DNA of 64,000 bases, taken from assembly GCF_000010085.1 (NCBI RefSeq), contig NC_007712.1, forward strand, positions 558,001 to 622,000. The letters run 5' to 3'. Below are positions 49,988-59,601 of this stretch, one piece after another (within the stretch, counting starts at the first letter, position 1; the number at the start of each line of letters is the position of its first letter). The translations under genes were made by a program, and so were the position numbers. Source of the DNA: Sodalis glossinidius str. 'morsitans'. Its GTDB lineage: Bacteria > Pseudomonadota > Gammaproteobacteria > Enterobacterales > Enterobacteriaceae. The notes below the pieces were generated by a model. It had not been told where the DNA came from. It was given only the letters and a program-made list of their open reading frames with translations, and made no database searches.

Positions 49988-50719
49988 TTAAATATAATCA
50001 TCTATTTCTCTGTGGCTTATCTGACGTAGCGCTCCGTTTTGCATGAGAAAGAAAGTATTGTAAAACGCCTTAATGGTTTCCCGAGAGTGTGAGGCCAGTA
50101 TCATCACCGCCGATCGATCCACCATTTGCTGCAATTTTTTGCTCATCTTGTCGCGAAATTGACTGTCACTCACCGTTAGCCATTCATCCATTAACAGCAC
50201 GCTGGGCTGTAACACGGAAATAATGGCGAACGCCAGCCGGAGCAACATGCCGCTGGAATAGGTACGCACAGGTAAGGAGATATATTCACCCAATTCGCTG
50301 AATTCGATAATAAAGGGCACCTGCCTGGCGATTTGTTTCATGGTCAGGCCGAGCAGTAAACCGCGAATGAAGATGTTCTGGTAACTGGTCGCCTCGCTTT
50401 CCATTCCCATGGCCATATCGATGAGCGAAACTACCTCACCGCGTAGACAGACGGCCGGCGGTGGGGTGATAAACGCCGGCCAGAACCCTTAGCAGTGTGG
50501 TTTTATCGGCGTCGTTGCCGCCCAAAAGCGCCACCCGGCTCACCCTGATGGACTTCAAAGGAAACGCTGTTCAGCGCTTTAACCGCCAGCGACTGATGAT
50601 GTTTAGCCAGGTTGCCGCCCACCACCCCGTCGGAACAATAACTTCTTTAAGCTACGTTGAGAGGCGGTATAAATAGGAAACTCAACGGTGATATTTTCCA
50701 CTTTGACGATGACTTGCAT
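49988..50719 (-). pseudogene. wzt: Wzt, ATP-binding subunit of a polysaccharide ABC exporter, broken
   Basis: ATG 50719: MQVIVKVENITVEFPIYTAS, then shifts near 50620 and 50540. The Walker A region reads GGNDADKTT instead of GxNGxGKST, so the P-loop glycine before Lys is also changed. The open part from 50416 has ATSYQNIFIRGLLLGLTMKQ, the signature YSSGMLLRLAFA and Walker B VLLMDEWLTVSD. It would power export of an O-antigen or capsule chain through Wzm. The short C-terminus shows no carbohydrate-binding domain. Confidence 0.85.
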
Positions 50720-50911
50720 TATCTATAACCAGTAGGCGATTCGACGCCGGGTCCTTTTCAGCAATAGCATTGCCAGCAAAAACAGGACGGCTGTGATGGT
50801 GAGTGCGATGCTTATCGAGCGCAGATCGGGCATCACGCCTAACAGCGGCGGGCGAATGATATTAAATTAATAAATCAGTGGGTTGTAATTAATATAATGC
50901 AACATCGCCGG

Positions 50912-51932
50912 GGCTTTGTTGAATAAATATAACTTTTAGGTGATCGTCTGCTCAGATCACTACCGTCATTTCAACATCTGCACTCCATGGCAAAGAAAAA
51001 GTTTAAAATAATCAACTGGTCCACTTACAACAAAGCTCTCAAGCAGCGGCGGGTCTCTAACGATATGGCTGGATGAGTCGGCAATTGTTGCATAGACGGA
51101 AAAAACAACGCCTGAACGGCGTGGCCGGCCGCTTCACTACGCAGATATGGCTATCACCACTGTTCTGATGATGAAACGCGTGTTTGGCCTTTCGTTAAGG
51201 GCTTTACAGGGCTTCGTTGACACCATTTTTAAACTGATGGTGCTGCCGCTAAGATGCCCAGACTACTCGCTGATCAGCAAGCGAGCAAAGACAGTTAAGA
51301 TCAGCATAAAAACGCCGACCCGTGGTGAAATCTCACCTCTAGTCATTGACGGAACCGGCCTGAAGGTCTTTGGCGAAGGCGAATGGAAAGTCCGACAGCA
51401 TGGTGCCGACAGATGGAGGGTGTGGCGTAAGCTGCATATGGCCGCAGACAGTGTAACGCATGAGATTATCTGTGCTGACTTATCGCTCGGCGGTACGACG
51501 GATACTCAGGCCCTACCCGCTCTGATAAACCAGACCCAGCGGAAAATCAGGGAAGCGTCGGCTGATGGCGCTTACGATACCCGCTACTGTCATGATGCTC
51601 TGCTAGTGGGGCGCAATATTGGCCAGACCGATACTATGAGCGTAACTACGCCGTTGCGAATCAGCGTCTAAGCGGCAATAACGATGTATGGAAAAAGCAA
51701 GTGGGCTATCATCGACGCTCAGTGGCTGAAACAGCTATATTCCGGTTCAAAACGCTTATGGGCGATCATCTAAGTCTGCGTGACTATGATGCGCAGGTAG
51801 GTGAGGCAATGGCGATGGTCAAAGCGCTTAACAAAATGACGCTGTTAGGAATGCCGAACAGCATCCGGATCGCATAACAATCGATCTGCTAGGGGGGGCG
51901 TAGTCACAAGTTCTGATTTATTCAACAAAGCC
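50912..51932 (+). mobile_element. IS5-family (IS903-like) element, copy 2, with target duplication
   Basis: 1021 bp between perfect 17-bp inverted repeats (GGCTTTGTTGAATAAAT and its complement). Direct 9-bp duplication CATCGCCGG at 50903-50911 and 51933-51941, the size made by IS903-group elements. It is inserted in wzm. Relative to copy 1 it lacks about 35 bp in the transposase gene, next to CTCTGCT, so the original element was about 1.06 kb. Confidence 0.93.
50987..51877 (+). pseudogene. IS5-family transposase, copy 2, broken
   Basis: ATG 50987 (MAKKKFKIINWSTYNKALKQ); a one-base gain near 51050 shifts frame, and a nonsense TAG occurs at about 51093 in what is TGG in copy 1. The open part 51147-51671 has the DDE segments LVIDGTGLKVFGEGEWKVRQ and HEIICADLSLGGTTDTQ. 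The 35-bp deletion near 51604 then shifts the end, TLLGMPNSIRIA, out of frame. Inactive. Confidence 0.87.
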
Positions 51933-52577
51933 CATCGCCGGGGGAACCTGCTCAGTTCGCCACATGATAGGGGTAAAGTAAAAGGCAATAATCAATAAGT
52001 TTTGCATTATCATTAATACATAACGAAACTGTGTGCATATAATGGCAAGAATGATAGAGCAGAAAAAAAGCGATGTGGTCAGAATAAGCAATCCCGGCAG
52101 AAACCATAACGTTTCGAGATGCCAGCCGGGATCCACGAGCGTGATGACTATGGCGATAATAATAAAATTATGTGCAAAAACGATGACGTTTCTGCTGAGA
52201 ATACGCAATATCAGTGAACAGAAAGACGTACTGCTCTGCTCAATGATATAATCAAATTGAACGAAGCCATTACAAGATTCCGTTAGTTGTAGCGAGATAT
52301 AAGTCCATACGACTTGCCCTATGGAAAAAAAGGTAAATATTCTCGCACATCCAATTTGAACAGCGTGGACCATAATACGCTTAACATTCCCACCAGGACA
52401 CCGGTACTCAATGTGACCCAAAACGGCCCCAGAACAGAACGTTTATACCGTTGTTTAATATCGAACCAAGAAAGCACGCTCCAGATTTGCGGCTTTTTTA
52501 ACGCCATGATCAGATCGGTTAACATGTGATAATAATCGTTGATTTTTAATGTTGCCGGAATACCTTGCTTTCAGACG

Positions 52578-53698
52578 TTACTCGACACTATGGCAAACGG
52601 CATAACCGTGCGATTTGAGTAAACTGTGCTGGCGCGTGGCCTGGAGATCGTGCTCCACCATTTCCGCAATCAATTGCTGAAGGCTGATCTCCGGTTGCCA
52701 ACCGAGCCGCTGCTGCGCGTAGCTGGGGTCGCCCAATAGAGTATCCACTTCGGTAGGCCGGAAATAACGCTCGTCCACTTCAACAATAACATCGCCGACG
52801 CGTAACGAGGGGGCAAGTCCACCGGTAATTTTGCTGACAAAGGCTTTCTCATTTATGCCTTGGCCCTCAAAAACAATCTCAATGCCCAGTTCCCGCGCCG
52901 CCATGGTAATAAAATCCCGAACGTATACTGGTTACCGGTGGCAATGACGAAATCCTCAGGTTTGTCCTGTTGCAGCAGCATCCATTGCATGCGGACATAA
53001 TCCCGTGCATGACCCCAGTCGCGCAGGGCACCGAGGTTGTCCATATACAGGCATTTTTCCAGATCGTGCGCAATACTAGCCAGGCCGCGGGTGATTTTGC
53101 GGGTAACGGACGTTTCACCGCGGCGCGGAGATTCATGGTTAAATAATATACCGTTGCAGGCGTAGATGCCGTAGGCTTCCCGATAATTCACCGTTATCCA
53201 GTAGGCGTACATTTTGGCCACAGCATAAGGACTGCGGGGATAGAACGGCGTAGTTTCTTTCTGCCGGGGTTCGCATACCAGACCGAAAAGCTCCGATGTG
53301 GATGCCTGGTAGTATCGGGTCTTTTCGGTGAGGCCAAGAAAACGGATAGCTTCTAATAAGCGCAATACGCCTATGGTATCGACGTCGGCGGTATATTCGG
53401 GCGAATCAAAACTGACCGCGACGTGGGATTGCGCACCCAGATTGTAAACTTCGTCCGGTTGGACTTTCGCTAATATGCGGGTTAAATTTGGTGTATCAAA
53501 AGGATCGCTATGATGCAATTTAAGCATTGTGTTATTGTCATGAGAGGTCTGGAAAATATGTTCTATACGCTGTGTATTAAACTGCGAGCATCGTCGCTTT
53601 ATGCCATGGACCTCATACCCTTTGTTCAATAGGAATTCGGCAAGATACGAACCATCTTGGCCAGTAATACCAGTAATAATGGCGACTTTCTTTTTCAA
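52578..53698 (-). pseudogene. gmd: GDP-mannose 4,6-dehydratase, frameshifted
   Basis: The start is most likely TTG 53698, giving LKKKVAIITGITGQDGSYLA, with the ribosome-binding site CAGGAG 5-6 bases upstream. The upstream ATG at 53743 would add residues not found in the family. Rossmann motif GITGQDGSYLAEFLL, catalytic Thr/Ser and YAVAKMYAYW (Tyr-x3-Lys), and NHESPRRGETSVTRKIT are all present. An indel near 52910 separates FITMAARELGIEIVFEGQGI and RYFRPTEVDTLLGDPSYAQQ. First gene of the minus-strand polysaccharide cluster. It made GDP-4-keto-6-deoxymannose. Confidence 0.9.
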
Positions 53699-53965
53699 AA
53701 TAACTCCTGAAGGTATCATGGTCGAGGTGTCAAGATTGGGCAAGTGTAGCTCTTTATTATCTTAATCCATAGCTAGTAATGTGAAATATAAAGTTTCTTA
53801 TTGGGTGAATAAGATGAGACTATTTCCATTTTCGTTTATTCTGGTTTTTGAAACCTTTTCGTCATGCTTAGAGGGAAAAAGCGGCGTGGGGATTATACAG
53901 AAAAGGTTATGACTGATTTTGTTCAGGAATAAACGCTGGTCATCCTTGTTAAAGGTTATCGCTAG

Positions 53966-53995
53966 CGCGACAACGCGACAACGCGACAACGCGAC
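53966..53995. repeat. 8-bp tandem repeat
   Basis: Three and a half units of GCGACAAC (starting after GCTAGC) end in GCGACC. It lies in the 340-bp non-coding stretch between gmd and the LysR gene. Short repeats of this type change length readily. I see no gene around it. Confidence 0.8.
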
Positions 53996-54040
53996 CGGTT
54001 CGGCCGGCGCTGACGGTCAGATAGTTGCTGTCTGCCGGCG

Positions 54041-54940
54041 TTAGTCAGGAGTTTGGCTCAGGGTAATGAGCGTCTCCCGGACCCAGCGGTGGGCGGGGTC
54101 GCGGTGGGTCCGTTCATGCCAGGCCAGACTTTTGATAAATCCCGGGATCGCCAGCGTGATAAGCCCTTCGGCATGTCGCGCCAGCCGTCGTGGGACGATG
54201 GCGATAAGGTCGCTGACGCGGAGAACATCGGGTAACACCAGAAAGTTGTTCACGGTTAAGGTCACGCGTCGCATCAGTCCCAGGTCGGCCAATGCCCTGT
54301 CGGTTGCCCTGGTAAAACTGCCGCCGGAATAAGACACCAGCTCATGATCAAGCGTGCAAAAGCGTTCAAGAGATAGCTGTCCGTTGGCGGCATCCGGGTG
54401 ATCGGCGCGCATGACACAGACGTAAGTTTCATGAAACAACGGATGAGAGTGCAGATCCTATGGCGTCGTCTCCGGCGTCACCAAGGCCATGTCGACATGG
54501 CCTTGCTCACATTGGGTCTGTAACCGATCGTTGTCGACCCCCACCACCGAGACCCTGATGCCAGGCGCCTGCTGTCTGAGCACCGCTAAAAGCGGTACCA
54601 CTACTGCACGCAGCGCATAATCGGTTGCCGCGAGGGTTAATGTCGCGCAGGCCGTGGCGGACTGAAACGTCGGCGGTTTAAGCATAGCCTCTACGTCCGC
54701 AAGCAGTTGCTTTACGGGCGCCGCCAGCGCCTGCGCACGCAAGGTGGGAACGATACCGCGCTGGGTATGGACAAATAGCGGGTCGTCGAAGCTGTCACGC
54801 AATCGCGTGAGCATGCCGCTGGGCTGGTTGCGTCAGTGCCAGCCGCTGCGCGGCGCGGCGCGGGTTACATTACGCTCATCCAGCAACACATCAAGCGTTT
54901 TCAATAAATTAAGATCTAAATGCTTGATATCATTTGGCAT
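54041..54940 (-). pseudogene. LysR-family regulator, frameshift and nonsense codon
   Basis: ATG 54940: LDLNLLKTLDVLLDERNVTR then AA, the LysR helix-turn-helix start. An indel near 54850 shifts frame; QRLALTQPA then MLTRLRDSFDDPLFVHTQRG finishes the DNA-binding domain. The effector-binding domain follows with TAG at 54458-54460 (PETTP-stop-DLHSHPLF). The C-terminal part is open to 54041. It is divergent from the SRPBCC gene at 55067, the usual layout of a LysR regulator and its target. Confidence 0.85.
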
Positions 54941-55066
54941 GATGACGTGTATAAAATTTAGCGATTGGGTTTATATAATGCTAGCACGCAACCTATAGCG
55001 CATCCATCAGGTGACGCTCGCATTCGTCCGGCGTCATTGTTTCAGGCTACAACAGCAGGGTGAACC

Positions 55067-55579
55067 ATGAACGCCATTATTTGGCCCGCACAGTACCAAC
55101 CGGGTTTTACCGACAATTTTGTCTCTAACGAAGTCATCGCCGCAGGCCTTGACGCGGCCGATATTTGGCCGTGGCTTAACGAAGCCGTACGCTGGCCTGA
55201 TTACTATACTCACGCCGCCAACGTTCGCTTTTATGATCGGTCCGGGCCCACGCTGGCGCCAGACGTCCGTTTTTACTTTGAGACCTTTGGGTTCTCGGTT
55301 GAGGCTCAGGTCGTGGAGCAGGCGGTGCCCGGCGCAGGGCTACCGGGTCGGCTGGCCTGGCACGGTTGAGCGGGGGAGGGCGATACGCGTTTGGATGTGT
55401 ATCATGCATGGTTAATCGAGGATCTGCCCGGCGGCAGGGTTCGCATCCTGACGCAGGAAACGCAGAAGGGACAGCCGGTGGTGGAATTGGTCCGGACCCG
55501 GCCAAATCCCATGTTGAACGGTTATCAGGCATGGCTGGATGGCATGGTGGCGGCGGCTCGCCGGGGACGCCAGATCTAG
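55067..55579 (+). pseudogene. SRPBCC-superfamily protein, one nonsense codon
   Basis: A single frame of about 170 codons. The first 100 (IWPAQYQPGFTDNFVSNEVI, IWPWLNEAVRWPDYYTHAAN) end at TGA 55367-55369, but the same frame continues AGEGDTRLDVYHAWLIEDLP and GGRVRILTQETQKGQPVVEL to 55579. The pattern, with Trp-Pro-x-W near the start and YHAWLIE..GGRVRI.TQE, is that of START/SRPBCC lipid- or ligand-binding proteins, of which many are regulated by an adjacent LysR protein. Ligand unknown. Confidence 0.75.
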
Positions 55580-55673
55580 CACCGCCGGCCGGTTGGGCAT
55601 ACGGCCCATGCGCCGGGAAAACGCCTGCCGGCCTCGATAACGCTCGGGTATGGCGCTACGCCGGGCACCACTT

Positions 55674-57007
55674 ACCGATCTCCGCTGTCTTCCTGCCGTG
55701 CTGTTTGTCTGGCCTGACGCCAATTAAGCAACGGCGTTACAGTTATGTCATGCACAATAACGCTGGCGACAATAAGTGTTAGCGCCATGTTAACTATGCG
55801 CTCCGCGTCTTTCCCCGCCAGACTGTGGCTGAACGCGTAGGCGATATAGTTAACGCTGCTGATGCCGCGGATGCCAAGCCAGCCAATCATCAGCCGCCGC
55901 AGCGGCGGCGTGCGGGTACCCAGCGTAGCCAGCCACACCGCCAGCGGACGAATGACTAAAAACAGTATCGCCGCCAGCACCAGACCTTGGGGATCCCAGT
56001 CATGAGTGAGGGAAATACCCAACGCCACGACTATCGCCGCGGCGATATAGTCGCTTGACCGTATCGCCGAACGACAGGGCATCCCCGACCACAAGACCGA
56101 CGGCGGTAGCCAGCCCGCCGTTGCCCAGCGTATGGCGCCGGTTGGGGTTTACCAAAATTTCCTCGGGGGGGATAATGCTCTTCTTCCGCCAGCTCTTTGG
56201 GCGGATGACGATTGACCACCCGCACCTCGGAGCGGCGCAGCCCGACGCCGGCTGCAAAGGCCGCCAAGAACCTGGAAGCATCAACGCTTTGTGCGGCGGC
56301 ATAACTCAGCGCTATCAGCGCCAGGGCAAAGAAGTCATTGGGCGCCACATCCTGGTGGGCGCTGCGCACCCGTGCCGCCAGTTTTCCCACGCCTCTTCCC
56401 ATGCCGAAGCCGATACCTAGCCCGCCCAAGAGCGCCCACAAAATATCTTTATAACGCCCAATGAAGCAGCAAGCCGGCAGAAAAATCGACTTTAGTGGCC
56501 AGTAGCGCCATCGCCAGCATTAGCACCGGCAACGCCGTACCGTCGTTCATGCCCGCCTCGCTGGAGAGCGAAACCCGAATGCTGTCGTCATCATTGGCGT
56601 CATTCACCGAAATCAAACTGGCCAGCACAGGGTCGGTCGGCGCAACAATCGCCAGGATAGTGGCCACGAGAAGCCGGTGATGAGATGAAACAGCAGCGTG
56701 ATGCCGGCGACGGTGAGTACCATTGCGGGAAACGCCAGGCGGATGCCCATGCGCCAGGCGGGCAGCCGCAGTTTCAGGTCGGTGATGAATAGCGACGCGG
56801 CTATGGCGATTTCGGTCATCCGTGCGACAAGCACGGCATGCTGGGCGGGGTTGAGATGAAGTAATCCCAACATCCACGCCCACAGATAATTCCGGCGACC
56901 AAATACAGGCCGAAAACCTTCAAAGGACCGCGATTAATCCAGCCGGAGGCCAGCGACATCAGTAATAGAAGCCCTCCCACGGCGGCGGTCCATCCCAGAA
57001 AATCCAT
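55674..57007 (-). pseudogene. CPA1-family Na+/H+ antiporter, frameshifted
   Basis: Starts FLGWTAAVGGLLLLMSLASG at 57007, then LHLNPAQHAVLVARMTEIAI and KLRLPAWRMGIRLAFPAMVL. The middle is split; APTDPVLASLISVNDANDDD carries the ion-binding Asp pair of this superfamily. Further on, GGLGIGFGMGRGVGKLAARV and LTLIALSYAAA-type helices appear in 56441-56031, and RRLMIGWLGIRGISSVNYIA, with the conserved W-x-G-x-RG motif, in 56094-55674. At least four frameshifts. It would have exchanged Na+ or K+ for protons. Confidence 0.8.
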
Positions 57008-57388
57008 AGTTTCTCCCTTGGTGACTCTCGCCGGATACGGACAACGGCGATCACTATTTATTACGTATTATTAGTATGATCTATCAAACACAACCGCGCC
57101 TGCCGGCTATGCCGGTCAGGCGCATAGGATGACAGGATGATGACGGATTAAGCAGTCGCACGCCGGGCGTCAAAAAAGGCTTGCCGTTCACGCCAAAGCA
57201 GTCCATAATTTCGTCCATCTCGAAGATAGAGATGGATAAAAGGAATTGAAATCAATAGCTTAGGTGGTTTTATGACGCTGTTAATCCAATCAGAACCAAA
57301 TACCTTTGCCGTCTTTGCCAGCAATGGTGCACTGCATAAATCATAATAAAGCTGTCGGGAATTCGTCTGACAGCATGACAGTTTTAAC
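57008..57388. other. Non-coding gap with two hairpins
   Basis: No gene is supported. It holds a strong hairpin at 57096-57123 (GCGCCTG-CCGGC, loop TAT) and a perfect 8-bp inverted repeat TCCATCTC/GAGATGGA at 57214-57236. Neither is followed by a U tract, so terminator function is uncertain. Confidence 0.5.
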
Positions 57389-57463
57389 GCGGGAATAGCT
57401 CAGTGGTAGAGCACAACCTTGCCAAGGTTGGGGTCGCGAGTTCGAGCCTCGTTTCCCGCTCCA
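57389..57463 (+). tRNA. glyY: tRNA-Gly (GCC), copy 3
   Basis: 75 nt, identical to the other two copies, encoded CCA, anticodon GCC. It keeps the original downstream side: the DnaA-box-containing region and queG follow, as after glyY in E. coli. The 100 bp upstream show no TATAAT-type promoter with a discriminator like that of copy 1. Confidence 0.96.
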
Positions 57464-58251
57464 AATAATGGTTGCTGATATTGTCGCCATGACGTGCAGC
57501 GCCCATGCCATCGAGGCTGCCAATATCCTCCCTCTCTTCCTTTGCGCTACTTTGCCGTTATCGCCATCGCGTGCGCCTTAGCGAACGTTCCCACATTGCC
57601 AGAATGCGAGGTTTGACTGAACTTTACCTGCTGCACGAAACGCTAAAATGATCGATGACCGCCAGGAAGCTTAACCCAGGAGCAGGCAAGGACCGTTGGG
57701 CGCAGGATAGCCGTTTTGGATTCTGAGAGGGTCGCCTGCAGGTAACTGGAGTCGCGAATTGCGCCGGCCTCTGGCCCGTTACGCCGGTATTGATAAGCTT
57801 TTCTTCAGAATTCGCGCAGCCGGCCACCTATCTCGTCAGGCTGACGACCGTAAGCGCGCGATCATCGCCTGCGCTTGTCAGCGCAGAGCAGGGGAAAACG
57901 CTGTATCCAAGGCCGCGGTCGCGGCGCGTTGATTCCTTGCAGACGCACAAGGGTATTGAGTAATCACTACTTATCATTCCCGTTGCGGCCTGGGAAAAGT
58001 TTGCTACCGGGCTTGAGCACGCGCGCCGTGGTGGCTGAGGGCAATTTTATGAAAATCCGCCGCCGCTTTTGCATGCTTTGTTGGTAAGCGTATCCACGCA
58101 TATCACCGACAAAAAGCTTGCCAAGTTGAGGTGTCTGGTACATCATGCGAGCCGTCGTCTCGAGGGCTAACAGCGCGTAGCCGGCAAGTGCTTGCAGGAC
58201 GGTCCTTCGCCACCTCATTTTCCGCAACAGGCGAAATAATTCGTGAATAAT
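57464..58251. other. Non-coding region between tRNA-Gly and the DnaA boxes
   Basis: No convincing gene. The only longer minus-strand frame (58227-57967) opens with RWRRTVLQALAGYALLALET, a possible membrane segment, but has no good ribosome-binding site and no family match. It may be relic sequence. The stretch is in the position of the E. coli glyY-queG gap. Confidence 0.45.
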
Positions 58252-58479
58252 TTATCCACCGCCGAAGGTAGCGCAGTGTCTGCCTTATATTCTTTGTAGT
58301 AATCTTTTAAACAGAGTTATCCACAGGCTTACCGCGGTTATCGGCTATACGTGCGTGGACGATGAAAATTTCGCTTTGTCATAGTCAATTGAAAAAGAAA
58401 GATAAATTTTTATTATGAAACGTAAGATCGCTTGCGTTTTTTGTGACGATTGATTGACAAAGGATTTTTTTTATGCACA
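58252..58479 (+). promoter_or_regulatory. Cluster of DnaA-box-like sites, candidate datA equivalent
   Basis: Three 9-mers on the same strand: TTATCCACC (58252-58260, one mismatch), TTATCCACA (58317-58325, perfect consensus) and TTATGCACA (58471-58479, fits TTWTNCACA). The DNA between them is AT-rich, including T-tracts. In E. coli the DnaA-titration locus datA lies between the glyVXY tRNA genes and queG, with several DnaA boxes. The same neighbours flank this cluster. I found no clear IHF site between the boxes. DnaA binding is inference. Confidence 0.6.
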
Positions 58480-58525
58480 GCGGGCATGTGTCTTTGAAAG
58501 AGGTCTTTTCCTTGCGCGACGTCAC

Positions 58526-59601
58526 TCAGGCATCGCGCGTTAAACCTTTCTCGATGGCTCTGACCAACCACGTTTGTTGCGCGCTGTGTACCGTGACGGC
58601 GGCGGTTTGTCGTCGCGCCATCTGTCTATCCATAGCACAATGAATATGCACATCCAGCAGCGGCAGCTCCCCCAGCCGGCGCCGCAGTGCCAGCACGATA
58701 TCGTCTTGATAAGGGGCGTTACCCAGCGCAACGGCAATATTGCGTGACCAGCGCACGTGGCCGATGCGGCGAATCGCCGATCCTTCGGTAACACGCAGAA
58801 ATGTCGCCTCATCCCAGCCAAAGAGTTCCAGCAGTTCTGGAGCGTGCAAGACCGCGCGCGGACTAAAATCCGGCTCATCGGTCAGCGACGAGAAGTGGTT
58901 CCACGGACAGATCAACTGGCAGTCATTGCAGCCATAGATACGGTTGCCTATCAACGGACGCAGCGCCTCTGGAATTTCTCCCTCCAGTTCGATCGTCAGA
59001 TAGGAGATGCAGCGGCGCGCGTCAATGGTATAGGGCTCAACGATAGCATCGGTGGGACAGGTAGTGATAGGCAACGCAGTGGCCGCATTGCTCAGGCTGC
59101 GGTGAGTCAACCGGCAGCGGCAAATCTATTAGCAATTCACCGAGAAAAAACCACGAGCCGGCTTCATGGTTTAAAATAAGTGAGTGATTACAAACTAAAC
59201 CGATACCCGCCTTGGCCGCGAGCGGCTGCTCCATGATAGGCGCAGAGTCGACAAAGGGGCGGAAATTTACCGTGCTGCAGGCGTCGCGGATCCGCTCACA
59301 CAGCTGTTTTAGGCGGTTACGTAAAACTTTGTGATAAATATCCTAGGGAGGGATTTTTCAACGTTGACGCGAAGGCGGCCTTGGCCGGCAGGTAGTTCAT
59401 GCGTACGCTTATCACCCGCAGCATACCGTGGCGCGCCATCCAGGCCATTTCGTCGTGGTACTGGCGGTCCAGCCACGCTTGCAGCGCCGGCTCCTGGACG
59501 GCAAGATCGGTGTCGCAAATACCGACCTGCTGAAAGCCCAGTTCCTGCCCCCAGAGCTTAATCTGCCGGGCTAATTCTGAGAGATCGAAAGGATAAGACA
59601 T
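58526..59601 (-). pseudogene. queG: Epoxyqueuosine reductase, frameshifted
   Basis: ATG 59601 (MSYPFDLSELARQIKLWGQE) overlaps the nnr ATG on the other strand. After MAWMARHGM the sequence jumps to LRVISVRMNYLPAKAAFAST, so a stretch is deleted. TAG follows in NPS-stop-DIYHKVLRNRLK. A further shift at about 59070 splits the first iron-sulfur motif, CGHCVA in one frame and TTCPTDAI in the next. The part from 59110 has YGCNDCQLICPWN, the second 4Fe-4S cluster, and the C-terminal HEAT-like helices. Queuosine in tRNA is therefore probably not completed. Confidence 0.93.

Larger units (their letters stand above)
50723..52525 (-). pseudogene. wzm: Wzm, ABC-2 polysaccharide export permease, IS-interrupted
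   Basis: ATG 52525: LIMALKKPQIWSVLSWFDIK then QRYKRSVLGPFWVTLSTG is the conserved Wzm start. An indel in an A7 run near 52328 shifts frame to IGQVVWTYISLQLTESCNGF. The IS copy 2 (50912-51932, with a 9-bp duplication) is inserted after FTPIMWRTEQVPPAM. Beyond it the gene goes on with LHYINYNPLIY, a TAA, and FNIIRPPLLGVMP, ending at TAG 50723-50725 next to wzt. Six membrane helices expected; three independent lesions. Confidence 0.87.

Noticed and set aside
30138..51932. Composite transposon formed by the two IS copies
   Set aside because: Copy 2 has its own perfect 9-bp duplication and copy 1 has unmatched flanks, so they did not move the intervening 20 kb as a unit.
53798..53989. Minus-strand 63-codon frame upstream of gmd
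   Set aside because: No ribosome-binding site or recognisable motif, and composition like the surrounding non-coding DNA.
57967..58227. Minus-strand 86-codon frame next to the DnaA boxes
   Set aside because: A possible membrane segment is visible but there is no start signal or similarity I can name, so it is not called a gene.
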